A DNA stretch of 64,000 bases, from NCBI GenBank assembly GCA_910575055.1, contig CAJTDC010000011.1:26432-90431 (forward strand). The letters run 5' to 3'. Shown one piece after another: positions 46,052 to 55,052 of this stretch. The DNA is from Clostridia bacterium (lineage in GTDB: Bacteria > Bacillota > Clostridia > Lachnospirales > Anaerotignaceae). Below the pieces are notes generated by a model, which did no database searches, was not told the origin of the DNA, and saw nothing but the letters and a program-made list of their open reading frames with translations. The translations under genes were made by a program, and so were the position numbers. Every line of letters begins with the position of its first letter. The first letter of the stretch is position 1.

Positions 46052-46381
46052 TTACTTATTTTGTTCTTCAAATACTATCCATTTTCCATCTATATTAACC
46101 TCTATAGTATCATCAACATATTGATAACCATAATTTTTACCAAAATTAGACTGATTATTTTTATTTGGTATCTCTGTTTGTTTTACTGTAGATGTAATTT
46201 CTCCGTCCATTACACCACATCTAGCACCAAATTCACTTTCTTTTCCATCACTATAATAATATTTATCATTTACTTGAATAACAAAAACATTTTGTTGTTG
46301 TGGTTCTACTAAAACAGCTTCATTTGAAAGTTGTCCAAATGTTGTAATTGACATAATTAATGCCACAATATATTTTTCCAT
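46052..46381 (-). CDS. Hypothetical small secreted protein
   Basis: A 109-aa protein with a signal-peptide-like N-terminus (MEKYIVALIMSITTFGQL) and a hydrophilic mature part containing VFVIQVNDKYYYSDGKES and VDDTIEVNIDGKWIVFEE. No family recognised. The ATG at 46381 has SD AAGGAGTG; an in-frame GTG nine nt upstream is too near the SD. It sits 97 nt before cwlD on the same strand. Confidence 0.6.
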   Translation of the reverse strand: MEKYIVALIMSITTFGQLSNEAVLVEPQQQNVFVIQVNDKYYYSDGKESEFGARCGVMDGEITSTVKQTEIPNKNNQSNFGKNYGYQYVDDTIEVNIDGKWIVFEEQNK

Positions 46382-46654
46382 ATGTAACACACTCCTTTTT
46401 TACAATTCCTTTTTCAGAAAAGTATTCCTAATACATATAACACGAAAATTTAATGCACATTATTACATATAACTTGTTCTTATTCGTTTTCTTTGAAACC
46501 CATGTCAATATAATTATGCACTGATTTTTCATTATTTCAAGCTGCTCTGAGCATTTTAGCAAGAAGCATTAAATCATCTACATACTATAAGACGACTTAT
46601 TTCTTCGAAATGTTCCCATATTTAAAATATATTTCAAAAAAAATTTTTTTGATA

Positions 46655-46682
46655 TTGACAAATGCAAAAAAATGATTAAAAT
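46655..46682 (+). promoter_or_regulatory. sigmaA promoter of the T-box/TrpB2 gene
   Basis: Consensus TTGACA (46655-46660), 16-nt spacer and TAAAAT (46677-46682), directly upstream of the T-box leader. Confidence 0.75.
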
Positions 46683-46689
46683 AAATACC

Positions 46690-46987
46690 AACAACATAAA
46701 TTAAAACGTTGACCAAGAGTAAGTACACAATAATAACTGCTTTCAGAAAGTTGGTGGTTGATGAAAACCAACACAGTTTTATTGCTGGAATGGGCTTGTG
46801 AGCAGAAGCTGAAATTCTTTTTTAGAAAAGTATGCAACTCGGGTTCTCCCGTTATAGAGAACGCTGTATTTTTGTACAGTATGAGTGGGTTATTTTTAAT
46901 AACCAATTAAGGTGGTACCACGTAATAAATAGATATTACGCCCTTTACATATTTTTATAATGTGTAAAGGGCTTTTTTTATTTTTAT
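46690..46987 (+). promoter_or_regulatory. T-box leader, predicted tryptophan-specific
   Basis: A complete T-box riboregulator. Stem I shows AGAGTAAGTA on the 5' side of the specifier loop, the apical AGAAAGTTGGTGGTTGATGA segment, and GGAATGGGCTTG on the 3' side; the triplet after GGAA is TGG (46791-46793), the Trp codon. The conserved T-box AAGGTGGTACCACG lies at 46909-46922. The terminator GCCCTTTACAT/ATGTGTAAAGGGC with T7 spans 46940-46979. Uncharged tRNA-Trp should stabilise the antiterminator and switch on the TrpB2 gene. Confidence 0.88.
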
Positions 46988-47023
46988 ATACAACATTTTA
47001 TATCAGAATAGGAGAGATTAATT

Positions 47024-48403
47024 ATGTCAAAAAACATTCCTAACAGAATTTTATTAACAGAAAACGAACTTCCAAAGCGATGGTACAATGTTCGTGCAGA
47101 TATGCCTGAACAACACGACCCTTTTATCAATCCTGCAACAATGAAACCTGCTGTGAAAGAAGACTTTTACCCTATTTTTGCAGAAGAACTTTGCAAACAA
47201 GAGTTTTCAACAGAACGTTATATTGATATTCCAGAAGAAGTACAGGCATATTATAAAATGTATAGACCTTCTCCTTTACACAGAGCTTATACATTAGAAA
47301 AAGCACTTGATACTCCCGCAAAAATTTATTATAAATATGAGGGAAGTAATACTTCTGGTAGTCACAAATTAAATTCTGCTATTGCACAAGTTTATTACAA
47401 CAAACAACAAGGTATTACTCATATCACTACAGAAACAGGTGCAGGACAGTGGGGTACTGCTCTCGCTATGGCTTGCTCTTTTTATAATATTCCCCTTGAT
47501 GTTTATATGGTAAAAATTAGTGCAGAACAAAAACCATATAGAAAAGCAGTCATTGAAACATATGGAGGAAATGTTGTACCTAGTCCAAGTGATACCACAA
47601 AAGTTGGTAGAGAAATATTAGCAAAAGACCCTCATTGTACAGGTTCTCTTGGTACAGCAATCAGCGAAGCAGTAGAAAAAGCAGTTTCTACACCAAACAC
47701 AAGATATGCACTTGGTTCTGTATTAAATCAAGTATTATTACATCAGTCTATTATTGGTGCAGAAGCAAAATTACAAATGGAAAAAGTTGACGAATATCCT
47801 GATATTATTATAGGCTGTGCTGGTGGTGGCTCTAATTTAGGTGGTTTAATTTCTGATTTTATGAAAGATAAATTGACAGGAAAAGCAAATCCATATTTTA
47901 TTGCTGTAGAACCAGCCGCTTGCCCTTCTCTTTCTCGTGGCAAATATGCTTATGATTTTTGTGATACAGGTCATGTAACACCTCTTGCAAAAATGTATAC
48001 ATTAGGAAGTGGTTTTATTCCTTCTTCTATACATGCAGGCGGTTTACGTTATCATGGTATGTCACCTATTGTATCAAAATTATATCACGATGGTTATATT
48101 GATGAAGCAAAAGCATTATTCCAAAACCACATTTTTGATGCTGCAACATTATTTGCAAAAACAGAGTCTATATTACCAGCACCTGAGTCTGCTCACGCTA
48201 TTGCTGCTGCTATTGATGAAGCAAAAAAATGTAAAGAAACTGGAGAAGCAAAAACAATACTATTTGGATTAACAGGAAATGGTGCCTATGATTTAGCAGC
48301 ATATATGAACTATAAATCAGGCAATATGCAGGATTATGCACCAACAGATGAAGAATTAGAAAAAGGCTTTGCTACATTGCCAAAAATTCCAGATGTGCAA
48401 TAA
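47024..48403 (+). CDS. TrpB2-type tryptophan synthase beta subunit
   Basis: A 459-aa PLP enzyme, longer than TrpB1 (about 400 aa) and matching the TrpB2 class. The PLP Lys is in SGSHKLNSAIA near residue 112; GCAGGGSNLGG near 263 binds phosphate; the end GLTGNGAYDLAAY is typical. It should condense indole and serine to tryptophan. No trpA lies nearby, as is common for TrpB2, which may salvage free indole. The tryptophan T-box upstream supports the role. SD AGGAGAG. Confidence 0.92.
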   Translation: MSKNIPNRILLTENELPKRWYNVRADMPEQHDPFINPATMKPAVKEDFYPIFAEELCKQEFSTERYIDIPEEVQAYYKMYRPSPLHRAYTLEKALDTPAKIYYKYEGSNTSGSHKLNSAIAQVYYNKQQGITHITTETGAGQWGTALAMACSFYNIPLDVYMVKISAEQKPYRKAVIETYGGNVVPSPSDTTKVGREILAKDPHCTGSLGTAISEAVEKAVSTPNTRYALGSVLNQVLLHQSIIGAEAKLQMEKVDEYPDIIIGCAGGGSNLGGLISDFMKDKLTGKANPYFIAVEPAACPSLSRGKYAYDFCDTGHVTPLAKMYTLGSGFIPSSIHAGGLRYHGMSPIVSKLYHDGYIDEAKALFQNHIFDAATLFAKTESILPAPESAHAIAAAIDEAKKCKETGEAKTILFGLTGNGAYDLAAYMNYKSGNMQDYAPTDEELEKGFATLPKIPDVQ

Positions 48404-48416
48404 TAAAATAAAAATG

Positions 48417-48452
48417 ATCAAAACCACGTCATAACGGCGTGGTTTTGATTTT
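48417..48452. terminator. Bidirectional terminator after TrpB2
   Basis: ATCAAAACCACG pairs perfectly with CGTGGTTTTGAT (12 bp, 9-nt loop), followed by TTT on the plus strand; convergent gene on the other side. Confidence 0.88.
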
Positions 48453-48858
48453 AATCCCAATCATAAAAATCAATTTGTTTTTTCACTTCTATAGGAGTTG
48501 TATCAGAATTTTTTAAATCCATAGCTATCATTTTATAAATATCATGTTTAGTATCATTTGCGTTATTATAACATCTATGTAACATCCATATATTATGTGA
48601 TGTTGGTGTTTTTATAACAGATTGCATTAATAACTCTTCATACCCCTTATTATAAAACTTCTCAACAAAATGTACCAAATATCCTGGTGTACCAAAATCA
48701 ACCATAGGATAATTTCCTATTAATTCTAAAATAGGTTTTATTAGTTCTTCTCCATTAGAAATAGTATTCATCGCTTCCATTACTTCATATTCCACAACAT
48801 ATTCCTCATACGGTTTTATATTTCTTTGCAGTATCTTTATAATTTGATGTATTGTCAT
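48451..48858 (-). CDS. Hypothetical protein, possibly immunity-like
   Basis: A 135-aa helical protein. The central part (FGTPGYLVHFVEKFY, then TPTSHNIWMLHRCYN) recalls small HEAT-like proteins annotated beside polymorphic toxins; this is from memory and tentative. No toxin gene is adjacent. The ATG at 48858 has SD AAAGGAAG; an ATG 39 nt upstream lacks one. It sits alone between TrpB2 and the rpsF operon, on the opposite strand. Confidence 0.55.
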   Translation of the reverse strand: MTIHQIIKILQRNIKPYEEYVVEYEVMEAMNTISNGEELIKPILELIGNYPMVDFGTPGYLVHFVEKFYNKGYEELLMQSVIKTPTSHNIWMLHRCYNNANDTKHDIYKMIAMDLKNSDTTPIEVKKQIDFYDWD

Positions 48859-48926
48859 TTTTATTTTCTTCCTTTCATTATTGTTATTATATTTCATTAT
48901 AACAATATAAAAATATTAAAAAATAC

Positions 48927-48955
48927 TTGTATTTTCTGCATTATTATGATATGAT
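48927..48955 (+). promoter_or_regulatory. Promoter of rpsF-ssb-rpsR
   Basis: TTGTAT (48927-48932), 17-nt spacer, TATGAT (48950-48955) with extended -10 TGA. The leader to the rpsF start is about 67 nt and can form a CTTTC/GAAAG hairpin; S6:S18 autoregulation is known in related operons but I cannot confirm the binding motif. Confidence 0.75.
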
Positions 48956-49028
48956 ACATTACTGTAAGTTAAAAATCCTTATTCTTTCTAAATACGGAAA
49001 GGGTCATAGTCCAGAAGGAGGTGTAATG

Positions 49029-49316
49029 ATGAATAAATATGAATTAGCATTAGTGTTAAGTCCAACACTTGATGAAGAAGCAAAAGCAGCAGAAGTTGCT
49101 AAAATACAGGCTTTATTAGAAAGATTTGGTGCTAAAATCGAAAAAGTTGATGAATGGGGTAAAAGAAAACTTGCTTACGAAATTAAAAAAGTAAATGAAG
49201 GTTTCTTCAGCTTTACAACTTTTGAAGCTCCAGCAACTGCTCCAGCAGAAATCGAAAGCCGTGTGCGTATTATGGAAAACGTTCTTCGTTATCTTATTGT
49301 TCGCAAAGAAGCATAA
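49029..49316 (+). CDS. rpsF: 30S ribosomal protein S6
   Basis: A 95-aa small-subunit protein that pairs with S18 on the 16S central domain. NKYELALVLSPTLDEE opens it, and EWGKRKLAYEI and RIMENVLRYLIVR are typical. Two adjacent ATGs exist; the second (49029) gives the better spacing to SD AAGGAGGTG (49015-49023). First gene of the conserved rpsF-ssb-rpsR operon. Confidence 0.95.
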   Translation: MNKYELALVLSPTLDEEAKAAEVAKIQALLERFGAKIEKVDEWGKRKLAYEIKKVNEGFFSFTTFEAPATAPAEIESRVRIMENVLRYLIVRKEA

Positions 49317-49375
49317 TGTATTTTTTAAAATTTAAAAGTCACTTGTTTATTGATTTTCAGTAACGGAGGCGTTTT

Positions 49376-49858
49376 ATGAACAAAGTAATTTTAATGGGCA
49401 GATTGACACAAAATCCAGAAGTAAGGTATACACAAGCTGCTGAACCTCTGGCTGTTGCTCGATATACATTAGCAGTAAATAAAAGATTTAAACGTCAAGG
49501 TGAAGCTGATGCAGACTTTATTAACTGTGTTTCTTTTGGAAAAGCAGCAGAGTTTGCAGAAAGGTATTTTAAAAAAGGTCAAATGGTTAGTGTCATTGGC
49601 AGGCTTCAAGTACGTTCTTGGGACGATCAAAGCGGTCAAAAACGTTGGACTACTGAAGTTGTAATAGAAGAACAATATTTTGCAGAAAGTAAAACTGCTT
49701 TTGAAAGTCGTATGACTACAAATGCAAATATGGGCACAGCAGCACCATCTCCTGCCCCTGCTCCTGCAAAACCAGCATATCAACCAGCATCAAACGTAGA
49801 AGATGGCTTTTATCCTATTGATGAAAGCATTGAAGATGATGACGATTTACCTTTTTAA
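49376..49858 (+). CDS. ssb: Single-stranded DNA-binding protein
   Basis: A 160-aa OB-fold protein protecting ssDNA in replication and repair. MNKVILMGRLTQNPEVRYT opens the OB fold (residues 1-108); a Pro/Ala linker follows (SPAPAPAKPAYQP) and the acidic tip DDDDLPF recruits partner proteins. It lies between the two ribosomal protein genes, SD CGGAGGCG. Confidence 0.96.
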   Translation: MNKVILMGRLTQNPEVRYTQAAEPLAVARYTLAVNKRFKRQGEADADFINCVSFGKAAEFAERYFKKGQMVSVIGRLQVRSWDDQSGQKRWTTEVVIEEQYFAESKTAFESRMTTNANMGTAAPSPAPAPAKPAYQPASNVEDGFYPIDESIEDDDDLPF

Positions 49859-49881
49859 TTTTAAGAAAAGGAGGATAACAT

Positions 49882-50112
49882 ATGATACAGAAAAAACGTG
49901 GACGCAGAAAAAAACGTGTTTGTGCGTCTTGTGCAGATAAAGTAACAACTATTGATTACAAAGATATTAGCAAATTAAGAAGATATGTTTCTGAAAGAGG
50001 AAAAATTCTTCCTAGAAGAATTACAGGCAACTGTGCAAAACATCAAAGAGCTTTAACAACAGCTATTAAAAGAGCTAGACACGTTGCATTAATGCCTTAT
50101 ACTCAAGATTAA
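49882..50112 (+). CDS. rpsR: 30S ribosomal protein S18
   Basis: A 76-aa basic protein. It has a zinc-type CASCADK near the N-terminus, and [32 protein letters not shown] and [12 protein letters not shown] are conserved S18 segments. Last gene of the operon, 23 nt after ssb, SD AAAGGAGG, with a terminator following. Confidence 0.96.
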   Translation: MIQKKRGRRKKRVCASCADKVTTIDYKDISKLRRYVSERGKILPRRITGNCAKHQRALTTAIKRARHVALMPYTQD

Positions 50113-50116
50113 TATC

Positions 50117-50155
50117 AAAAGCATTTAACTAAATTTTTAGTTAAATGCTTTTTTT
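50117..50155 (+). terminator. Terminator of the rpsF operon
   Basis: AAAGCATTTAACTAA pairs with TTAGTTAAATGCTTT (15 bp) and is followed by more T residues. Confidence 0.92.
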
Positions 50156-50265
50156 ATATGCTTTACAGGCATTATCTATTATAAAAAATAGTAATTTGAC
50201 TTTTTTATAAAAATAAAATAAAATAATGTAAAACAATATTTACTTTTTAGAAAGGAGAACAATTT

Positions 50266-50826
50266 ATGAAAAACACAACAAACAATATGGTTTTATCTGC
50301 TATGTTTATAGCGATTGGATTGGTATTACCCTTTTTCACAGGGCAAATTCCTCAAATCGGAAATATGCTTTTGCCTATGCACATTCCTGTATTATTATGT
50401 GGACTAATTTGTGGTTGGAAATATGGTATTTTAGTAGGCTTTATACTTCCTTTATTAAGACATACTATTTTTGGTATGCCTATATTATTTCCTACTGGTA
50501 TTGCTATGGCTTTTGAGTTAGCGACATATGGTTTTGTAATTGGTTTTTTATATTCTCATTCTCGTTGGCAATGTATTATCTCTCTTTATCGTTGTATGAT
50601 AGCGTCTTTAATTGCTGGGCGTATTATATGGGGTATTGTTATGATGTTTCTTGTTAATGTTTCATCAAATGTTTTTACGTGGCAGATGTTTTTATCAGCA
50701 GCATTATTAAATGCTATTCCAGGAATTATATTACAGTTTGTACTTATTCCTAGTATTATGCTTGCATTACATAAAACAGGGCTTGTTCCATTTCGTTCCA
50801 ATACAAACTATCAAATAGAGGGCTAA
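50266..50826 (+). CDS. ECF transporter S component
   Basis: A 186-aa membrane protein with about six helices. The segments LLPMHIPVLLCGLICGWKYG and PLLRHTIFGMPILFPT are typical of ECF vitamin-uptake S components, which deliver a vitamin or precursor together with shared EcfT/A/A' subunits (not in this window). The adjacent kinase 3 nt downstream suggests the imported compound is phosphorylated after entry. Ligand unknown. SD AAAGGAGA. Confidence 0.82.
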   Translation: MKNTTNNMVLSAMFIAIGLVLPFFTGQIPQIGNMLLPMHIPVLLCGLICGWKYGILVGFILPLLRHTIFGMPILFPTGIAMAFELATYGFVIGFLYSHSRWQCIISLYRCMIASLIAGRIIWGIVMMFLVNVSSNVFTWQMFLSAALLNAIPGIILQFVLIPSIMLALHKTGLVPFRSNTNYQIEG

Positions 50827-50829
50827 TAT

Positions 50830-51390
50830 ATGTATCAAACAATACTACAAAAAATAAATGCTGTTTCTGATGCAAATACTCCTTTACTTATTGCGATTGA
50901 TGGCAGATGTGCCTCAGGAAAAACTACACTTTCATCTTATTTACAAAAAGAATTAAATTGTAATGTTATTCATATGGATTACTTCTTTTTACGTCCAGAA
51001 CAAATAACAGAGCAAAGACTTTTACAACCTGGAGGAAATGTAGATTATGAACGCTTTTATGAAGAAGTGCTTATTCCTCTCAAAAATGGCAAAGCATTTT
51101 ATTACCATCGTTATGACTGCCATAAACAAATAATGTCAGAAACAATTTTTGTTCCATACTGTCCTATTACAATTATAGAAGGTTCTTATAGTTGTCACCC
51201 TACATTACAAAAACAATATAATATGAAAATATTTTTAAGTGTAGAACCAGAAGAACAAATAAATAGAATTAAAAAAAGAAATGGCGAAAAAGCAGTAAAT
51301 GCCTTTCGTCAAAAATGGATACCTTTAGAAGAGCTATACTTTTCTACTTACAACATAAAACAAAATTGTGATTTATATTTTCAAACATAA
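50830..51390 (+). CDS. Uridine kinase-like P-loop kinase
   Basis: A 186-aa cytoplasmic kinase. Walker A is IDGRCASGKTT near residues 24-34; HMDYFFL is the catalytic Asp-containing strand; TIIEGSYSCHP and KIFLSVEPEEQINRIKKR complete the fold of the uridine kinase/phosphoribulokinase group. It begins 3 nt after the ECF S-component stop, so the two are translated together. Substrate unknown: a nucleoside or vitamin alcohol is likely. Confidence 0.82.
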   Translation: MYQTILQKINAVSDANTPLLIAIDGRCASGKTTLSSYLQKELNCNVIHMDYFFLRPEQITEQRLLQPGGNVDYERFYEEVLIPLKNGKAFYYHRYDCHKQIMSETIFVPYCPITIIEGSYSCHPTLQKQYNMKIFLSVEPEEQINRIKKRNGEKAVNAFRQKWIPLEELYFSTYNIKQNCDLYFQT

Positions 51391-51396
51391 TAGTAA

Positions 51397-51428
51397 AAGC
51401 GTGTCATTTATCGACACGCTTGTTATAC
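51397..51428. terminator. Bidirectional terminator
   Basis: AAGCGTGTC pairs with GACACGCTT (9 bp, 7-nt loop) between the kinase gene and the convergent glmM. Confidence 0.82.
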
Positions 51429-51441
51429 TTTATTATTTTAT

Positions 51442-52791
51442 TTACTGCAATTTTTTAGTAATTAATGCTGCTAATTGCTCAGCTTCTTTTTGCATCACTT
51501 CTAAATCTTTTCCTTCTATCATTACCCTTACAAGAGGTTCTGTACCAGAAGTACGTATTAACACTCTACCTTCTCCATTGAATTTTTTATTCAAATTTTC
51601 AATGGCTTCTCTAATTTCTTCTACCTCCATATAATCATTTTTTCTACTATTATTTACTTTTGCATTTACTAAAACTTGAGGCATAGTTTCCATCATAGCT
51701 GCCAATTCAGATGCTTTTTTTCCTGTTTTTTTCATAACAGTTAAAAATTGTATTGCTGTTAATATGCCATCTCCTGTGGTATTATAATCTAAAAATATAA
51801 TATGCCCTGACTGTTCTCCTCCTAAATTATAATTTTTTTCAATCATTCTTTCTAAAACATATCTATCTCCTACACTCGTTTGTTCAATTTGAATTCCCTG
51901 CTCTTTTGCTAACAGTGATAGGCCCATATTAGACATAATTGTTGCAACAATCGTATTATTTTTTAATGTTTTTTGTTCTTTCATTGCCATACCACAAATT
52001 GCAAGTATTTTATCTCCATCAATAAGCTGACCATTTTCGTCTACTGCAAGGCATCTATCTGCATCACCATCAAAAGCAAATCCTACATCAGCATTATTTT
52101 CTTTTACAAAAGCACACAAATCTTGTATATGAGTAGAACCACAATTTTCATTGATATTGATACCATTTGGTTCATTATGTATAATACAAAGACGTGCTTT
52201 TAAATTTAACAAAGAAATAGGTGCTGCTTTATAAGAAGAACCATTTGCACAATCAATTGCCACCTTAATTCCTTCAAAAGTGCTATTTGTAGACTGTTGC
52301 AAAAAAGAAATATAATCATCTAAAGCATCTTCTGCAATAGACTTTATGCCAATATCTTTTCCTGTTGGCTGAGGTAGGCTATCCATATGATGAAATATAA
52401 TATCTTCGATTTCTTCTTCCAATTCATCACGCAATTTATACCCTAAGTGATTAAAAAATTTAATTCCATTATATTCTACAGGATTATGAGAAGCAGAAAT
52501 CATTACTCCTGCATCTAATTTATATTTTCGTACCAAATAAGCAACTGCTGGTGTAGGAACAATACCTACTTGTATTGCTTCTGCTCCTACAGAACAAATG
52601 CCTGCTACAAGAGCTGACTCCAACATATCACCTGAAATTCTAGTATCTAATCCCACTAATATTCTTGGTGTATGTTTTTTTTCTTTTGTTAAAACATATG
52701 CTCCTGCTCTACCTAAATTATACGCTTGTGTACCAGTCAGTTCTATATTTGCAATACCTCTGACACCGTCTGTACCAAACAAAATTCCCAT
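51442..52791 (-). CDS. glmM: Phosphoglucosamine mutase
   Basis: A 449-aa enzyme converting glucosamine-6-P to glucosamine-1-P for UDP-GlcNAc. FGTDGVRGIAN at the start, phospho-Ser loop GVMISASHNPVEYNG near residue 100, metal loop FDGDADRCLAVDE near 240, and RTSGTEPLVRVM near 408 are intact. Third gene of the conserved cdaA-cdaR-glmM operon; GlmM is known to bind and restrain CdaA. Confidence 0.96.
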   Translation of the reverse strand: MGILFGTDGVRGIANIELTGTQAYNLGRAGAYVLTKEKKHTPRILVGLDTRISGDMLESALVAGICSVGAEAIQVGIVPTPAVAYLVRKYKLDAGVMISASHNPVEYNGIKFFNHLGYKLRDELEEEIEDIIFHHMDSLPQPTGKDIGIKSIAEDALDDYISFLQQSTNSTFEGIKVAIDCANGSSYKAAPISLLNLKARLCIIHNEPNGININENCGSTHIQDLCAFVKENNADVGFAFDGDADRCLAVDENGQLIDGDKILAICGMAMKEQKTLKNNTIVATIMSNMGLSLLAKEQGIQIEQTSVGDRYVLERMIEKNYNLGGEQSGHIIFLDYNTTGDGILTAIQFLTVMKKTGKKASELAAMMETMPQVLVNAKVNNSRKNDYMEVEEIREAIENLNKKFNGEGRVLIRTSGTEPLVRVMIEGKDLEVMQKEAEQLAALITKKLQ

Positions 52792-52812
52792 TATTAAATT
52801 CCTCCTAAAATA

Positions 52813-54189
52813 CTATTCTTCTGATATTGGTGTTTGTTCTATTTCTGTGTCTATATCTGTATTTGTTTCATTTTCATTTTCATTTTCATTTTGTTCTGGT
52901 TGTTGTTGTGATATATCTGGCTGTTGTTGTTTTTGCTGTATTGTTACCATAATAGATGGAACTTCACCCACTAATGAAACACCTTCAGGTAATTCTATTT
53001 CTAATACAACACTATGTTCTCCTTCTATTAAATTTTCTACATTTGCTGTTACTGCAATACTGCCTGTTGTAATAGCAGATAATTCTCTAGCAGAACCTGT
53101 TAATTGTAAAGAAACACTTTCTTCAGAAAATGTATAATCATAATTTTCTTCCTCTGCTCCCTGTAATGTTACATTTGCACTTTGTACTGTTATTTGCTGG
53201 TCTTCTTGTTGTTGTATTACTACAGAAACTTCCGCTTCTAAAGGAGTATCATTACTCAACATAACACCATCTGGCAATATTTCATTTAACAAAAAGGACT
53301 CTATCACTGTTTGTCTTGCACCTGTTACATCTAATGCAGGTAATGTAATAGATTGCAAATTATTTAATATTGCTTCACTTCCAGCAATATTTACTGCTTG
53401 TGGCGACCATCGTATTTCTGAAATTTCATATCCCTCTTCAGGAATACCTACTGTACTTGCTGTTAAATTTACCATTTTATTTTTTTGTATTCCTATAGAA
53501 ATATGCACTTTGGATATATCCATAGTAATGCCTTCTACTTGTTTGCCATTTTCATCATAAGCAATAGGCTCTGCTGTTACAACAATATCTTCTGATGCTT
53601 GTTGTAATTCCACATTTACTTGCACTGTCTTGACACGATTGACAACAGAAGCTGCTCCAGAAATCTGTACAGAAGAAGGAGAAATTTGTGGCTGTAATGT
53701 AGTATATCCATTTCCTGCTTCTCCATTAATATGAACATTTATAGGTATTCTTTTTGCTGCAAGTTTTTCTATCATTATCTCTGCTTTTTCTGGAGATTGA
53801 CTTACAATTTCAAAGCCTGTTCCTGCACTGTCAGGCAATAAAAATGAAACTTCTAATGATGCTGTATCACCAGATTTTACACTTTCTAATTTGCTAAAAT
53901 CTACTACAGCTCTAATACTATTTCTATACTGTGTTAGCCTATCTAATGCAGTTCTTTGTGCCTTTACTTTTGCAGATACTTTCATATTTTCTAATTGCCC
54001 TTTATTCAATATTGTTAGTCCCTGCTGTGTTAAAGCGTCTATATTTTCCATTGTAATCGTTTGTGTATATATTCTTGTTGTAACAGGGTGTTCTATATTG
54101 ATTACCATAAACCATAATGCTATTGCAATGATTAGTGAAAGTAATTTCCAACCTATATCTTTCATTATTTTCTCTCGTAATTTTTTCAT
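52813..54189 (-). CDS. cdaR: CdaR, YbbR-domain regulator of CdaA
   Basis: A 458-aa protein with one N-terminal membrane helix (WKLLSLIIAIALWFMVIN) followed by about four YbbR beta domains outside the cell. The C-terminal tail from about residue 410 is Gln- and Glu/Asn-rich (QQKQQQPDISQQQPEQ, then NENENEN), a low-complexity region. The start at 54189 overlaps the cdaA stop (ATGA) and has SD GGAAGG; longer in-frame starts lie upstream of the SD. It modulates c-di-AMP synthesis. Confidence 0.9.
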   Translation of the reverse strand: MKKLREKIMKDIGWKLLSLIIAIALWFMVINIEHPVTTRIYTQTITMENIDALTQQGLTILNKGQLENMKVSAKVKAQRTALDRLTQYRNSIRAVVDFSKLESVKSGDTASLEVSFLLPDSAGTGFEIVSQSPEKAEIMIEKLAAKRIPINVHINGEAGNGYTTLQPQISPSSVQISGAASVVNRVKTVQVNVELQQASEDIVVTAEPIAYDENGKQVEGITMDISKVHISIGIQKNKMVNLTASTVGIPEEGYEISEIRWSPQAVNIAGSEAILNNLQSITLPALDVTGARQTVIESFLLNEILPDGVMLSNDTPLEAEVSVVIQQQEDQQITVQSANVTLQGAEEENYDYTFSEESVSLQLTGSARELSAITTGSIAVTANVENLIEGEHSVVLEIELPEGVSLVGEVPSIMVTIQQKQQQPDISQQQPEQNENENENETNTDIDTEIEQTPISEE

Positions 54190-55052
54190 TTTGTTTGCCT
54201 TCCTTTCCATAATACCAATTTTCTTTTGGTAGATTTTTTCGAACCAGAAAGCATTTTTCTTAAAGAGTCCACTGTTACATCTCTATAAAGTGTACCTCCT
54301 TGTGCCATAGAAATAGCACCTGTTTCTTCAGAAACAACAATAACATAAGCATCAGAAACTTCACTTGCTCCTATCGCTGCTCTATGTCTTGTACCTAATT
54401 CCATACTAATATCATTGCTTTCTGTTAAAGGCAAAAAACAAGTTGCTGCCGCTACCCTATTATTCCGTATAATTACAGCACCGTCATGAAGCGGTGTATT
54501 ATGTTCAAATATATTAATTAAAAGCTGACTAGATACAATCGCATCAATAGGAATACCCGTTCTTTCTAAATCTCCTAGAGGAACATCTTGTTCCAACAAT
54601 ATCAATGCACCTGTTTTTACAGCCGCCATTTTATCAGCCGCTTTTAATATTTCTTCAATTGTACGATTTGCTATTTTTTGGTTATTTTCTTCTGTATCCA
54701 CTTTTGCCAAATTACTGAAAAACAAAAACGCCTTTCCTTTTCCCAGCTCTTCCAATGCTTTTCTCAATTCTGGTTGGAATACAACAATAACTGCTATAAT
54801 ACCTACAGAAATTGTATTTGTCAATATCCACATAATTGTATTTAAGTGTAAAACTGCTGCTACCGCTGCAAAAACAAATATTACTAATATTCCTTTAAAC
54901 AATGCCCAGGCTCTAGTTTCTTTAATCCAAAATACAATTTTATAAATTACATAAGCGACAATTAAAATATCCAACAAATCAAAAATGCCTACTGTCGGAC
55001 GCATAAAATCTGTTATACCTAAATCACCAAAAAAACTTTTTATCCATTCCAT
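54186..55052 (-). CDS. cdaA: Diadenylate cyclase CdaA
   Basis: A 288-aa membrane enzyme making c-di-AMP from two ATP. Three N-terminal membrane helices (residues about 20-95) precede the DAC domain, whose catalytic motifs are LHDGAVIIRNN near residue 178 and LGTRHRAAIGASE near 210. First gene of cdaA-cdaR-glmM. A possible extended -10 (TGATATAAT) lies about 100 nt upstream on the minus strand. Confidence 0.95.
   Translation of the reverse strand: MEWIKSFFGDLGITDFMRPTVGIFDLLDILIVAYVIYKIVFWIKETRAWALFKGILVIFVFAAVAAVLHLNTIMWILTNTISVGIIAVIVVFQPELRKALEELGKGKAFLFFSNLAKVDTEENNQKIANRTIEEILKAADKMAAVKTGALILLEQDVPLGDLERTGIPIDAIVSSQLLINIFEHNTPLHDGAVIIRNNRVAAATCFLPLTESNDISMELGTRHRAAIGASEVSDAYVIVVSEETGAISMAQGGTLYRDVTVDSLRKMLSGSKKSTKRKLVLWKGRQTK

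Noticed and set aside
46676..46906. 76-codon ORF on the minus strand
   Set aside because: It is antisense to the T-box leader; the RNA structure and T-box consensus explain this sequence.
52598..53137. 179-codon plus-strand ORF over glmM/cdaR
   Set aside because: It is antisense to two well-supported genes; its Ser/Cys/Phe-rich composition is that of a shadow frame.
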